Source of the DNA: UBA6163 sp041753075
GTDB lineage: Bacteria; Planctomycetota; Planctomycetia; Pirellulales; Pirellulaceae
DNA length: 64,000 nucleotides
Assembly: GCA_041753075.1 (NCBI GenBank)
Contig: JBGSVE010000090.1
Coordinates: forward strand, 1-64,000
Reading direction: 5' to 3'
In this document: positions 34,222 through 43,146 of the stretch, piece after piece
Position numbering within the stretch: the first letter of the stretch is position 1
How the letters are laid out: each line of letters begins with the position of its first letter
Position numbers and translations under genes: made by a program
Notes under the pieces: generated by a model
The model's input: only the letters and a program-made list of their open reading frames with translations
What the model was told of the DNA's origin: nothing
The model's database searches: none

Positions 34222-34708
34222 CTTGAGATTTCATCACGTCGGGCAAGCGAATCGAGTGGCGTGACTTGGTCACGACGATTGTCTTCTCGGAACCGCTCTT
34301 GCCGACCACAACGACATGTTGGCACTGGGGCTCGACCTCAAAAAGAGTTTTGATCTGCAATTCGCGTTCGTTTCTGTCGCTGGTCGCCAACACGACCTCG
34401 AAGTAGATCCAAACCTGGCGACCGCTTCGTTGCCAGCCAACCCAGCGAAATTGATCCGTCGTCAATTTACGGTTCCCAAGCGAAATCGTATCGCGAAGAT
34501 AATTTCCAAGTCGAACTTTCGCATCATTGTCGCTGAGTGATTCAACATCGACTGGGGATTGTAGGCGGTTCTTCAGCGCATTCTCGATGTCAAGCGAATC
34601 AAACCTCGCTGCGATTTCAAAACACTTGCCATCCTCGGATCGATCGATTTCGATCCGCGTGGTGTGGCCAGGATGCAGCAACAAAAAAACGAACAACCAA
34701 GGGATCAT
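34214..34708 (-). CDS. DUF6702-like small exported protein
   Basis: A 164-residue protein whose first 15 residues (MIPWLFVFLLLHPGHTT) look like a short signal peptide ending at the His-Pro typical of DUF6702 proteins. The body is mostly beta: IEIDRSEDGKCFEIAARFDS, then DIENAL, and LQIKTLFEVEPQCQHVVVVG with a conserved TLFE-type strand. It lies between the M1 peptidase gene (four-base overlap upstream) and the CinA-like gene (eight-base overlap downstream). DUF6702 members commonly sit beside M1 peptidases, which supports the name. The function is unknown; an accessory or inhibitor of the peptidase is one guess. Confidence 0.6.
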   Translation of the reverse strand: MIPWLFVFLLLHPGHTTRIEIDRSEDGKCFEIAARFDSLDIENALKNRLQSPVDVESLSDNDAKVRLGNYLRDTISLGNRKLTTDQFRWVGWQRSGRQVWIYFEVVLATSDRNERELQIKTLFEVEPQCQHVVVVGKSGSEKTIVVTKSRHSIRLPDVMKSQDD

Positions 34709-37140
34709 GAATTGGGCCTGACCGTTTCATCAACGCTCTTGGTGTCGCTTTCGGGCTCTTTCTTTTCCTCCGCCGAATCACTGGGAGCTGCTTCGCTTCT
34801 GTCGCTGGCTTTCTGCATTGGATTCCTTTTAACTTCGTCCTTGAACAATTGAAAACGACTCGGGACTAGCTTGGGCGGCCAATGATTATTGGTAACATCA
34901 GCGTCGGCGGTCTGGCGTTGTGGGTCCAGCTCAATCGACTCGATGGTTTTGTCCGAGATAACCAATTTGCTGACGACGCGCGGATCCTGCTGCCAAATAG
35001 CTGCGGGGATGGCCATGTGACTGCTGGACCCATCGTCGTAACGTATCGTCATAATGATTGGCGTGACGAGCCCGCCGAGATTACGAAACCGTACGACGTA
35101 GAAGTTTGATTTGCGCTTGATCAGTTTCCGTTCTTCGGCGTCGAGTCCATCGATAAACTTGCGGAACGTCTTGCGATCATCTTCGCCCACCTGCAATTCG
35201 TCATACTCGTTGTAGAAATCCTTTAGCCCAGGTTCCAAATCGATTCGACGGGTCAACGGCTGATTTCGTTGCATTGAAAGACTGTCCGGCTTCTCATCTT
35301 TCTCACGGCGCTTTTGTTCCGCGTTTTCATCTGGGTCGCTGCTGTCAATTTGATACAGCTTGACATCTTCAATCGCCACATCAACGTGATCAGTCGTGTA
35401 AAACCAACCGCGCCAGAACCAATCGAGATTCACACCGGAGGCATCTTCGATCGTGCGAAAAAAATCTTCGGGCATGGGACGGCGAAAACGCCACCGACGC
35501 GCATACTCTTTGAACGCAAAATCAAATAGTTCGCGGCCGAGTATTGTCTCACGCAACACGTTCAGCGCCGTCGCGGGCTTTCCGTAACCGACGTTGCCGA
35601 ACTGGAGCAGCGATTCGCTTTGCGTCATGATCGGGCGCTGGTCATTGCTGCGCATGAACGCCGTAATGTTTTCGGGTTCACCGCGATTGCTCGGATAATC
35701 GGGTTCCCATTCTTGCTCGGCAAGGTATTGCAGGAACGTGTTAAGACCCTCGTCCATCCACGTCCAACGACGCTCGTCACTATTGACGATCATCGGAAAC
35801 CAATTGTGTCCAACTTCATGGATCACGACCGAAATCAGCCCGTACTTCGTCGATTTGGAATACGTCCCATCGGACTCAGGCCGTGGTCCATTGAAACAGA
35901 TCATCGGATATTCCATGCCGAAGACGGGTCCATTCACACTGATCGCGACGGGATAGGGGTAATCGAAAGTAAAGCGGCTGTAGACATCAAGCGTATGCGT
36001 GATCGCGGCGGTCGAATACTTGCTCCACAGCGGCTCGGCTTCGATTGGGTAATACGACATTGCCAACACAGAACGCTCACCGACGTTGTGGCCGACCGCA
36101 TCCCAAATGAATTTGCGACTCGCCGCAAAGGCAAAGTCGCGGACGTTTGTCGCGGTGAATTCCCAGGTCTTTGTTTGCGACCTGTCCAGCGGTTTGGTTT
36201 TGCTTTGATTCGTTTTTGCTTCGTCGGGAGTGACAATGAACACTGGTTTGTCCGCGACGGCAGCGTCGGCGAGTCGCGTTCGCTGGGCCAGATTCAAGAC
36301 CGATAGCGGGTTCTTTAGCTCACCCGTTGCCGCGACAATCATGTCTGCCGGTGCAGTGATGCGGACGGCATAGTTACCGAACTCAACGGTGAATTCACCT
36401 CGCCCCACGTACGGCTCATGTTGCCAACCGGAGTAGTCCGTGTACGCCACAACGCGCGGATACCACTGGGCGATTTCGTAAATATAATTGTTATCCTTCT
36501 CAAAAAACTCGAAGCCGCCGCGACCAAAAACAACCTTGGCGTCCAAAATGCGATACGCAAAAGCAATCTTCACATCGGCCGTTTCACCAGGCTTCAGCGG
36601 CAACGGTAGATCAACTCGCATCGACGTTCCAACGATCGTGTGAGGCAACGATTTGCCTTCGCCGTCGGTCACCTCGGAGATATCGAATCCACCCGCAAAC
36701 GATTCCCTTGCCAAGATCGAACGCAAGATTCCAAAGGGAACCTTGCCATCGAAGTTGGGTGCCGGTGAGGCCAACAAACCTTCTGCGTCCGGTCGATAGA
36801 TGTTCTGGTCGAGTTGAAACCAGATGTAGTGAAGTGTGTGCGGGGAAAAGTTTTGGTAGCGAACGACCTCGCGTCCGCTGATCCGTTGGCGATCATCTTC
36901 GAGCGAAACATCGATGCTGTAGTCGGCCCGTTGTTGCCAATACTCGGGGCCCGGCGCACCCGAAGCGACCCGTTGTTCACCCGGCGTCGCCCACCATGAA
37001 TCAAGCGGATAAAACGGATCAGGTCGGCCACCAAACTTTGCGTTGGCAACCTCTTGTGCGTGACCCATGCTGGCGATTGCACTCAGCCCCGCGATGATCG
37101 CAAATGCGAAGTGAAGTCTAGGTAGTCGGCGATAGATCAC
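34705..37140 (-). CDS. M1-family metallopeptidase (aminopeptidase-like)
   Basis: An 811-residue exported gluzincin. The signal peptide is LHFAFAIIAGLSAIASMGHA. The long N-terminal beta domain (YSIDVSLEDDRQRISGREVV) is followed by the thermolysin-like catalytic domain with H441EVGH445 and Glu464 in WMDEGLNTFLQYL, the correct 18-residue gap. The classic GAMEN exopeptidase loop appears as GMEYPMICFNG, so substrate anchoring may differ from standard aminopeptidases. The C-terminal part (YARRWRFRRPMPEDFFRTIE) matches secreted M1 peptidases of planctomycetes and bacteroidetes. A Lys/Glu-rich tail ends the protein. It heads a five-gene minus-strand operon; its divergent neighbour is eboE. Confidence 0.9.
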   Translation of the reverse strand: MIYRRLPRLHFAFAIIAGLSAIASMGHAQEVANAKFGGRPDPFYPLDSWWATPGEQRVASGAPGPEYWQQRADYSIDVSLEDDRQRISGREVVRYQNFSPHTLHYIWFQLDQNIYRPDAEGLLASPAPNFDGKVPFGILRSILARESFAGGFDISEVTDGEGKSLPHTIVGTSMRVDLPLPLKPGETADVKIAFAYRILDAKVVFGRGGFEFFEKDNNYIYEIAQWYPRVVAYTDYSGWQHEPYVGRGEFTVEFGNYAVRITAPADMIVAATGELKNPLSVLNLAQRTRLADAAVADKPVFIVTPDEAKTNQSKTKPLDRSQTKTWEFTATNVRDFAFAASRKFIWDAVGHNVGERSVLAMSYYPIEAEPLWSKYSTAAITHTLDVYSRFTFDYPYPVAISVNGPVFGMEYPMICFNGPRPESDGTYSKSTKYGLISVVIHEVGHNWFPMIVNSDERRWTWMDEGLNTFLQYLAEQEWEPDYPSNRGEPENITAFMRSNDQRPIMTQSESLLQFGNVGYGKPATALNVLRETILGRELFDFAFKEYARRWRFRRPMPEDFFRTIEDASGVNLDWFWRGWFYTTDHVDVAIEDVKLYQIDSSDPDENAEQKRREKDEKPDSLSMQRNQPLTRRIDLEPGLKDFYNEYDELQVGEDDRKTFRKFIDGLDAEERKLIKRKSNFYVVRFRNLGGLVTPIIMTIRYDDGSSSHMAIPAAIWQQDPRVVSKLVISDKTIESIELDPQRQTADADVTNNHWPPKLVPSRFQLFKDEVKRNPMQKASDRSEAAPSDSAEEKKEPESDTKSVDETVRPNS

Positions 37141-37193
37141 GGCAGCTCAGGGGCAGGACGGTATTCAGCAATGGCACAATCGTGCAAGATGTG

Positions 37194-38429
37194 ATGTCCG
37201 AACATTCTAATTCATCCTCTGCCGATCCCAACCGCGCCATGCCAGCAAGTCGCCCATTACCCACGCATTTTCGCTTGGGCTATTGCACCAATGTGCATTC
37301 GGGAACCGATTTGGCCACGATTTGCGATCGGCTCGACGAATTCGCCGCTCCCTTGGCGGCAGCGATGCCGGAGAACGAGAGTTTAGGTGTGGGACTTTGG
37401 CTGCCGGCGTCGGCGACTAAACAGTTAGCATCGCCGCTCGAAGTGACGGCATTTGCGGATTGGTTGGTCGCGCGAAGGTTGAATCCGTTTACGATCAATG
37501 CGTTTCCGTATGACAATTTTCACTTGCCCGTCGTCAAACACCGAGTTTATCAACCGTCCTGGGCGGAAGCCGCGCGGCTGGAATACACCGTCGCGGTGGC
37601 GAAGATTTTGGCGGTTCTGCTCAATCGCACCGAGCCAAACGGAGCCGTCGGGTCAATCAGCACTTTGCCAATCGGTTGGCCTGAAGGTGATCAGCCAAAC
37701 GTCGTTGAACAGGCTGGGAACAACCTGCGCAAACTGGCCACCGAGTTGGAGCAGATCGAACGTTTGACCGGACGACGAATTGTCGTGGCGATCGAGCCTG
37801 AACCGGGCTGCCTGCTTGATCGTTGCCAAGATGTAATCGATTTCTTTTCAACACAATTGGCCGATGAGTCTCAGCGAAAGTATCTGACCGTTTGTCACGA
37901 CATTTGTCATAGCGCCGTGATGTTCGAGGACCAGGCCGAGACGCTGCGCCGTTACGCCGAGGCGGGTCTAGCGATCGGCAAGATTCAGGTCAGTAGCGCC
38001 ATCAATGTGCCTCTGGAAGCAATGAAATCGGACCAGCGCGCCGCTGCGCTAAACCAATTGCGCCAGTTTGCCGAAGACCGCTACCTACACCAAACCGGTT
38101 GCTTGGATCAAGCTGCGGCATTTCGCTTGATCGAAGACTTGCCGCAGTGGTTGGCCCAGTCAGAGGAAACAAACGACAAGCATATTCGCATTCACTTCCA
38201 CGTGCCAATTTTCCTGGACCGATTCGGCGAGCTTCGTTCAACGCAAAACGACATCAACGAATGTTGGCAAACGATGCAATCATCGCAGGCACCGAGGTTT
38301 ACTGGCCACTGGGAAATCGAAACGTATGCTTGGACCGTAATGCCCGCAGCCATGCGAACCGGTGGATTGGGTGCTGACATCGATCGCGAACTGAATTGGT
38401 TCCGCGCGATGAGCGATTGGTCGTCCTGA
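37194..38429 (+). CDS. eboE: EboE-like TIM-barrel protein
   Basis: A 411-residue protein matching metabolite traffic protein EboE. Recognisable blocks are LGYCTNVHSGTDLATI, LGVGLWLPASATKQLASP, FTINAFPYDNFHLPVVKHRV, GSISTLPIGWPEG, VAIEPEPGCLLDRCQDVIDF and CHDICHSAVMFEDQAETLRR with KIQVSSAINVP, the strands and metal-ligand-like residues of an AP-endonuclease-2-type TIM barrel. In cyanobacteria and other phyla eboE sits in a six-gene ebo cluster implicated in moving a precursor metabolite out of the cytoplasm. Here no other ebo gene is in the window, so it may be unlinked or repurposed. ATG 37194 is used; GTG 37182 and ATG 37239 are alternatives. Confidence 0.75.
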   Translation: MSEHSNSSSADPNRAMPASRPLPTHFRLGYCTNVHSGTDLATICDRLDEFAAPLAAAMPENESLGVGLWLPASATKQLASPLEVTAFADWLVARRLNPFTINAFPYDNFHLPVVKHRVYQPSWAEAARLEYTVAVAKILAVLLNRTEPNGAVGSISTLPIGWPEGDQPNVVEQAGNNLRKLATELEQIERLTGRRIVVAIEPEPGCLLDRCQDVIDFFSTQLADESQRKYLTVCHDICHSAVMFEDQAETLRRYAEAGLAIGKIQVSSAINVPLEAMKSDQRAAALNQLRQFAEDRYLHQTGCLDQAAAFRLIEDLPQWLAQSEETNDKHIRIHFHVPIFLDRFGELRSTQNDINECWQTMQSSQAPRFTGHWEIETYAWTVMPAAMRTGGLGADIDRELNWFRAMSDWSS

Positions 38430-38447
38430 TACTATGGTTGCCATGTC

Positions 38448-38996
38448 CTACAACTTACCGTCGCCTTCTTCGTCGTCGTACCGAATGACCGACTTGGAAT
38501 GATACGGATTCAGTCTCGCTTCGCCGCCGAGCGTTGCCAAATGGATCAGGAATGAGCAACCAACAATTTCGGCATCGGATTGCTCGAGCAAGCGACAACA
38601 CGCTTCCATGGTGCCGCCGGTTGCCAGCAGGTCATCGACCAACAAGACACGCTGGCCCGGTTTGATCGAATCGATATGAATCTGCAACTCGTCGCTGCCG
38701 TACTCCAGGTCATACTTAAAGGACCGCTTGTCGTACGGCAATTTTCCGGGTTTGCGGATCGGCACAAATCCGGCACCCAGCCGCATTGCCAGCGGAGCGG
38801 CGAAGATGAATCCACGTGCCTCGGCGGCTGCGACCATGTCAATCTTGGAATCCAAATACGGGTCCGCCATCAGCTTGGTTGCCAACGTCAACGCCTCGGA
38901 ATTGGCGAGTAGTGGAGTGATGTCGCGGTACAAAATTCCCGGCTTGGGATAGTCTGGCACATCGCGCACAAATTCGCGGAGATCGTCTGATTGCAT
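38448..38996 (-). CDS. apt: Adenine phosphoribosyltransferase
   Basis: A 182-residue enzyme salvaging adenine to AMP with PRPP. The start is ATG 38996 (MQSDDLREFVRDVPDYPKPG), which matches family N-termini; an in-frame extension to 39104 has no family features and would overlap the permease gene. Key blocks are GILYRDITPLLANSEAL, AAEARGFIFAAPLAMRLG, VPIRKPGKLPYDK and the PRPP loop VLLVDDLLATGGTMEACC. Length is typical. It follows the ABC permease gene by 23 bases and ends 18 bases from the convergent eboE stop. Regulation is not evident. Confidence 0.92.
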   Translation of the reverse strand: MQSDDLREFVRDVPDYPKPGILYRDITPLLANSEALTLATKLMADPYLDSKIDMVAAAEARGFIFAAPLAMRLGAGFVPIRKPGKLPYDKRSFKYDLEYGSDELQIHIDSIKPGQRVLLVDDLLATGGTMEACCRLLEQSDAEIVGCSFLIHLATLGGEARLNPYHSKSVIRYDDEEGDGKL

Positions 38997-39019
38997 GTTA
39001 TTTAATGAGTTTGCGGAAA

Positions 39020-41365
39020 CTAAAAGTCGGTGCGAGCAAAATAGACACAACCGATCGTCAGCATCACGGCGATAAATACCGCACACGTCACGACCGGTCG
39101 CCAAACATGATACCGCCTGACCGGAGGAGCTTCAGCCATCATGGGCAATTCAAGCGCCGATTCACCGGAAACAATTGCCGCAATTGTGTCCCCGAGTTCG
39201 CCCGTTTGCGGCGTTACCGTGCGCAGCGGTGTCACCGCGTAACGATCAACCAATCGCCACCCGGCGATACTCGGTTTTATGGTCGACGCGACACGATGAC
39301 TCGCCAAGTCAACGGCGGCAACTTGATCGATATGGTGCGAGCAGAAAAGTTGCCTGGGCGCGGCATCCCACGACAATGCATCGACCTCACTCAAACCGCT
39401 CAGCGGCGTCATCGTCGCGGACGCTTGATCGCCCAAGCCAAGCGTGAATGCCAATCCGTCGGTTGTGACGATCGCGACTTCACTTGTTCCCGTACACGTT
39501 ACAACGTCACTAATCTTGAAATCGCCAAAATCAAACTTTATCAATTCAATGTTGGTGAGCGGTTCCAGCGAAGCGTCAAAAAACATCGGCGGCGAATCGC
39601 TGCGCAGCAAGACCAGATCGTCGCCAATCATGCGAAACCAACTTGCTTTCGTCTCCAGTCCGAGCGACTTCGTCGCCGCGACTTTCCACTGCGTCGTTGG
39701 CGTATCGGGTGCCTGTCGATCCAGACGGCTGAGCGTTCCGCCGGAGTAGACGAACACGGTGTCGCCGGAGGGAGCAACGGCCACGCTGCGCGGTGTTGAT
39801 AACGAGACACTGTTGGGAATAATCGATCGAAACCCATCGCTGGCACCGCCCATCATCTTCATCAACTTTGAAAACAATGCGTTCGGGGTTGGCTTTGCGG
39901 CTTCGCTCGTATTCTTGCCGTCGCTTGCGCTCGGTTCGTCGATGGGGCGCAGTAAGCCGCCGCTGGCGAGCATCAATTCGCTGGAGTTCAATGCCAATAA
40001 CTCGCCCTGTGGCGTCGTAAACAAATGGGTCGTTGATGTTGGCAACTCAATCGATGGGATCGGGGTCCATGCTACCGAGCGGTCAAGGAGCAGCGATGAC
40101 GTTGAACCAGAACCAAACAGATTCATCCGCCCGCTGCGTACTCGCGCCGTGATGATGCGACCATCGGCAAGCGTTACAGGTGGCAGAATCATGTCGCCTC
40201 CGCCACGATTGTCTGGGAACAAGTCGACCCAGCGATTAGTTGTCACATCGAATCGCTTTAGCTTTGCGCCGCGCGTTGCAGCAATCACCGTGTCGCCTGA
40301 AACGGCCATCGACTCGATGCGGTCTGGCTCGGTGATGAATCCATCCGATACGCCGCCGGCGATTCCAACGATCAAGCACAGCGCACCAAACGCATTGGCC
40401 AAGCCGATTGACAAGATCGGCGAACGCCAACGCAATCCCGCCACCGCCGACACGCTGTAAAACACGGCAAACAGAAACACGCAAACCGGAATGCACCACA
40501 GCAATCGGGCGTTCCAAACATCCAACCGCCAACCACAAATCAACCACAGCCCAACAATCAATTGCGTAACGCAAACCATCACGAACGCGCAGCCGCCTAG
40601 AAACTTGGCCAGGAAAAGCCATGATCGCTTAATCGGTTTACTCAACAGTAGATGCAACGAACCGGGCTGGAGCATGTCGGGAATGATCGAAGCTGTGACC
40701 AGAATGCCCAGGAAAATCATCACGAAACCAAGTATCCAGTCGATGATGATGCGGAGCACAAAATGATTCAGCAGCAACTTGAATTGACTCGGATCGATTT
40801 GAAACACCGCCGGAAAATCGAACCCCGCATAGGTCAGTGACAAGCTCCTTGCGCTACGCGATTGAAACACGCCTGGCAAAGCCGCCTCAATTCGCAAACG
40901 CGATATCCGACGACGCTCATCTTCGCTTTGGTCAGACGCAGGAATTTCTTCCAACTCGCGAAGCTCGCGCAACCGCACCGTCTTTTTCCAGACATCGGCG
41001 TCGTACCAATCATCACGCTCCAGCAGTTCGGTCAATCCATCGGCAAGCAGGTCCAGACGAATTCGTACCTCCTGGCCTTCGGCTACTTTGCGCAGGTTCG
41101 CCTGCAGCTCTTCGGGCAGCGCTCGCGCAATCATGCCCGGCGGCGTTCGCTTTGATTCGTCGATGTCTTGAGCCAACATCGCCTTCATTCGTGTGCCGTT
41201 GGACAGATCAAAGGCGCGAAACGAGGTGGTCATCACCTCGCGATAGCCGAACGGTGCGATCGAAAACAAAAACAGATAGATCGCCGCGATCGCAACCCAC
41301 AACACGCGAGACGAAAACGCCGCTCGAAACGAATCGCCGATCACGGCAAGGTACGGTCCCATCAA
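39020..41365 (-). CDS. ABC-2 type permease with beta-propeller-like insert
   Basis: A 781-residue membrane protein. It opens with a membrane helix (FSSRVLWVAIAAIYLFLFSI), a 160-residue soluble loop, then a block of helices at about 210-350 (LRIIIDWILGFVMIFLGILV, FLGGCAFVMVCVTQLIVGLW, SPILSIGLANAFGALCLIVG) and a last helix at the C-terminus (VVTCAVFIAVMLTIGCVYFA). Between the penultimate and last helices sit about 400 residues of repeated short strands (VSGDTVIAATRGAKLKRFDV, VAPSGDTVFVYSGGTLSRLD) resembling propeller blades. The ATPase gene is nine bases upstream in the operon, so the two form the transporter. The substrate is unknown. The large insert is probably outside the cytoplasm and is unusual for ABC-2 permeases. 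Confidence 0.78.
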   Translation of the reverse strand: MMGPYLAVIGDSFRAAFSSRVLWVAIAAIYLFLFSIAPFGYREVMTTSFRAFDLSNGTRMKAMLAQDIDESKRTPPGMIARALPEELQANLRKVAEGQEVRIRLDLLADGLTELLERDDWYDADVWKKTVRLRELRELEEIPASDQSEDERRRISRLRIEAALPGVFQSRSARSLSLTYAGFDFPAVFQIDPSQFKLLLNHFVLRIIIDWILGFVMIFLGILVTASIIPDMLQPGSLHLLLSKPIKRSWLFLAKFLGGCAFVMVCVTQLIVGLWLICGWRLDVWNARLLWCIPVCVFLFAVFYSVSAVAGLRWRSPILSIGLANAFGALCLIVGIAGGVSDGFITEPDRIESMAVSGDTVIAATRGAKLKRFDVTTNRWVDLFPDNRGGGDMILPPVTLADGRIITARVRSGRMNLFGSGSTSSLLLDRSVAWTPIPSIELPTSTTHLFTTPQGELLALNSSELMLASGGLLRPIDEPSASDGKNTSEAAKPTPNALFSKLMKMMGGASDGFRSIIPNSVSLSTPRSVAVAPSGDTVFVYSGGTLSRLDRQAPDTPTTQWKVAATKSLGLETKASWFRMIGDDLVLLRSDSPPMFFDASLEPLTNIELIKFDFGDFKISDVVTCTGTSEVAIVTTDGLAFTLGLGDQASATMTPLSGLSEVDALSWDAAPRQLFCSHHIDQVAAVDLASHRVASTIKPSIAGWRLVDRYAVTPLRTVTPQTGELGDTIAAIVSGESALELPMMAEAPPVRRYHVWRPVVTCAVFIAVMLTIGCVYFARTDF

Positions 41366-41374
41366 GCAAACCTG

Positions 41375-42394
41375 CTAAGATGCTTCGCGTGGTTCGACCA
41401 ATGACAAAAACACATCTTCGAGCGTCCGCCGGCTACTTTTTAGTCCCGTGATGCTTAACCCGTCGCGACGTAGCGAATCCACGGCTGCATCAACCTTCGC
41501 TTGGTCGTCGCAGCGTACTTTGACTTGGACCAACCCGCTAGGCATCGTAACGACTTCGACATCATCCGCGTGATACCCTGGCCTGGAACTAAAAATCGGT
41601 AGCAAACAGACTCGCAACTGGTTCGTGAATTCTTCGGCAACAAGCGACGAGCCGCCGGAAACCAATTCAATGATCAGATCGCGACCCGTCGTTTGGTTGG
41701 TCAAGTCCGCGATCGTACCGGAGCCGCGAACGGTTCCGTTTGACATAATCGCAACTCGATCGCACACCAATTCGACTTCCTGAAGGATGTGGCTGTTCAG
41801 AAAGATCGATTTGCCACGTGCCTTCAGCTCCAGCAGCAGGCGCCTCACTTCACGACGGCCAACGGGATCAAGTCCATCGGTCGGCTCGTCCAAGATCAAC
41901 AGGTCAGGATCATGCAACAGTGCTTGCGCAAGGCCCAGCCGCTGGTACATGCCTTTGCTGAAGCGGCGAACCGGTTCACGATCGCGACCACGAAGCCCGA
42001 CGAGCTCCAGCAGCGGGTCGATCCGGCTGGCAATCGTCTCGACAGGCAAGCGACTCATTCGACCGTAGAAGTAAAGCGCTGAGCGTGCCGAGTGGTGGCG
42101 ATCAATCCGCAGACTCTCGGGCAGGTAGCCGACTCGGCGACGCGCCGCGATCGACCCAGCGGGCTCTTCAAATAGTTTGGCTTCACCCGCAGAAGCACGG
42201 ACGACGCCAAGCAGAATCTTGATCAGCGTGGTTTTGCCCGCACCGTTGGGACCAAGCAAGCCAAAGACTTCGCCCGGAAATGTCTTCAGCGTTACACCGG
42301 CCAGCGCATTGATCAAACGCGACTTCATCAACGCGCTGCCATAGGTTTTGGTCAGCCCATCGACTGCGATCACCGATTCGCCGGCGCTCACCAA
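41375..42394 (-). CDS. ABC transporter ATP-binding protein
   Basis: A 339-residue ATPase with Walker A GPNGAGKT (48-55), Q-loop region RRRVGYLPES, signature FSKGMYQRLGLAQALLHDPD, Walker B LLILDEPTDGLDP and a switch His in LNSHILQEVELV. The C-terminal extension after about residue 230 ends TGLKSSRRTLEDVFLSLVEP, the tail common to ABC-2 export ATPases of the CcmA/DrrA class. It overlaps the upstream small membrane-protein gene by seven bases and precedes the permease gene by nine, so the three are co-expressed. Exported substrate is unknown. Confidence 0.93.
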   Translation of the reverse strand: MVSAGESVIAVDGLTKTYGSALMKSRLINALAGVTLKTFPGEVFGLLGPNGAGKTTLIKILLGVVRASAGEAKLFEEPAGSIAARRRVGYLPESLRIDRHHSARSALYFYGRMSRLPVETIASRIDPLLELVGLRGRDREPVRRFSKGMYQRLGLAQALLHDPDLLILDEPTDGLDPVGRREVRRLLLELKARGKSIFLNSHILQEVELVCDRVAIMSNGTVRGSGTIADLTNQTTGRDLIIELVSGGSSLVAEEFTNQLRVCLLPIFSSRPGYHADDVEVVTMPSGLVQVKVRCDDQAKVDAAVDSLRRDGLSITGLKSSRRTLEDVFLSLVEPREAS

Positions 42395-42831
42395 GCCAGC
42401 GACTTAAGAAAATATCCAGTCGCCATCACGCTGACCATCAGCAAACCAGCGGCAAGCCAGCGATGAGCCGGACCGCGCCAGGTGGGGCCAAGTTGTTCAC
42501 GTTCGTAAACACTGTGAAAACGTTCGCGTTGGCCGTCGCTCTCAAGCACACGATCCTCGACCAATTCATGCAGCCCAAATTGGATTGAATATTCAATCAC
42601 ACCGTAAATCGGCAGCCTTCGATCCAAATCATCAATTCCGATTCCGTCGAAGTACCAAAGCTGGGATCCGAAACTCAAATCTGACTCGCGCCGATAATCG
42701 ACACAACGAAGATTGGTCGCTTCGCTGCGATCGGGACAGAACCGAGCGCGCATGGTCGCACGTTGCGCGTCCAAACGAATTTGGCGCATGGTTCGTTCCG
42801 GAAACCGGACTGTTCTTGTGTCTGCACTCAT
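42388..42831 (-). CDS. Small tail-anchored protein of the ABC operon
   Basis: A 147-residue protein with no signal peptide and a single membrane helix at the C-terminus (WLAAGLLMVSVMATGYFLKS). The soluble part begins MSADTRTVRFPERTMRQIRL and contains LWYFDGIGIDDLDRRLPIYG. I do not recognise a family. It is the first gene of the ABC transporter operon and overlaps the ATPase by seven bases, so an accessory subunit of that transporter is plausible. The region 42832-43146 upstream should hold the promoter. Confidence 0.6.
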   Translation of the reverse strand: MSADTRTVRFPERTMRQIRLDAQRATMRARFCPDRSEATNLRCVDYRRESDLSFGSQLWYFDGIGIDDLDRRLPIYGVIEYSIQFGLHELVEDRVLESDGQRERFHSVYEREQLGPTWRGPAHRWLAAGLLMVSVMATGYFLKSLAW

Positions 42832-43146
42832 TTAACCATTCCTCCCTCTACTCCACCAACGAAAAGACCTTTAATTCCCTCGCAGGCCGCCGCACTATCG
42901 ACCGCGCTTTCAAACGACACCCAATTCAAAAGCCCCCGCCGATGGCTCTCCACTTTGCTCGCGTACTATTTATTATTACAACCCGACCCAAAAAAGTCAG
43001 TGGCAATTTCGACAACATTCCGACGAGTTAGCGGAATTTAACATCCCGTCAGGCAGATTTCTAGTTCCTTTACGGAAATCCGCCGCGTTGTGCCCAGAAA
43101 AACCACGTTTTGGCTGCAAATCACGCGCGCTGTGGGATACCGGCGA
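42832..43146. other. Intergenic region upstream of the ABC operon
   Basis: A 315-base gap with somewhat lower GC than its neighbours around 42840-43020. No coding frame with a plausible start, repeat or RNA gene was recognised. It separates two minus-strand genes and should contain the ABC operon promoter and the end of the 43147-43800 transcript. Confidence 0.35.

Noticed and set aside
35620..36306. A 228-codon plus-strand frame inside the M1 peptidase gene
   Set aside because: Antisense to a gene with an intact HExxH...E site; no ribosome binding site or family resemblance.
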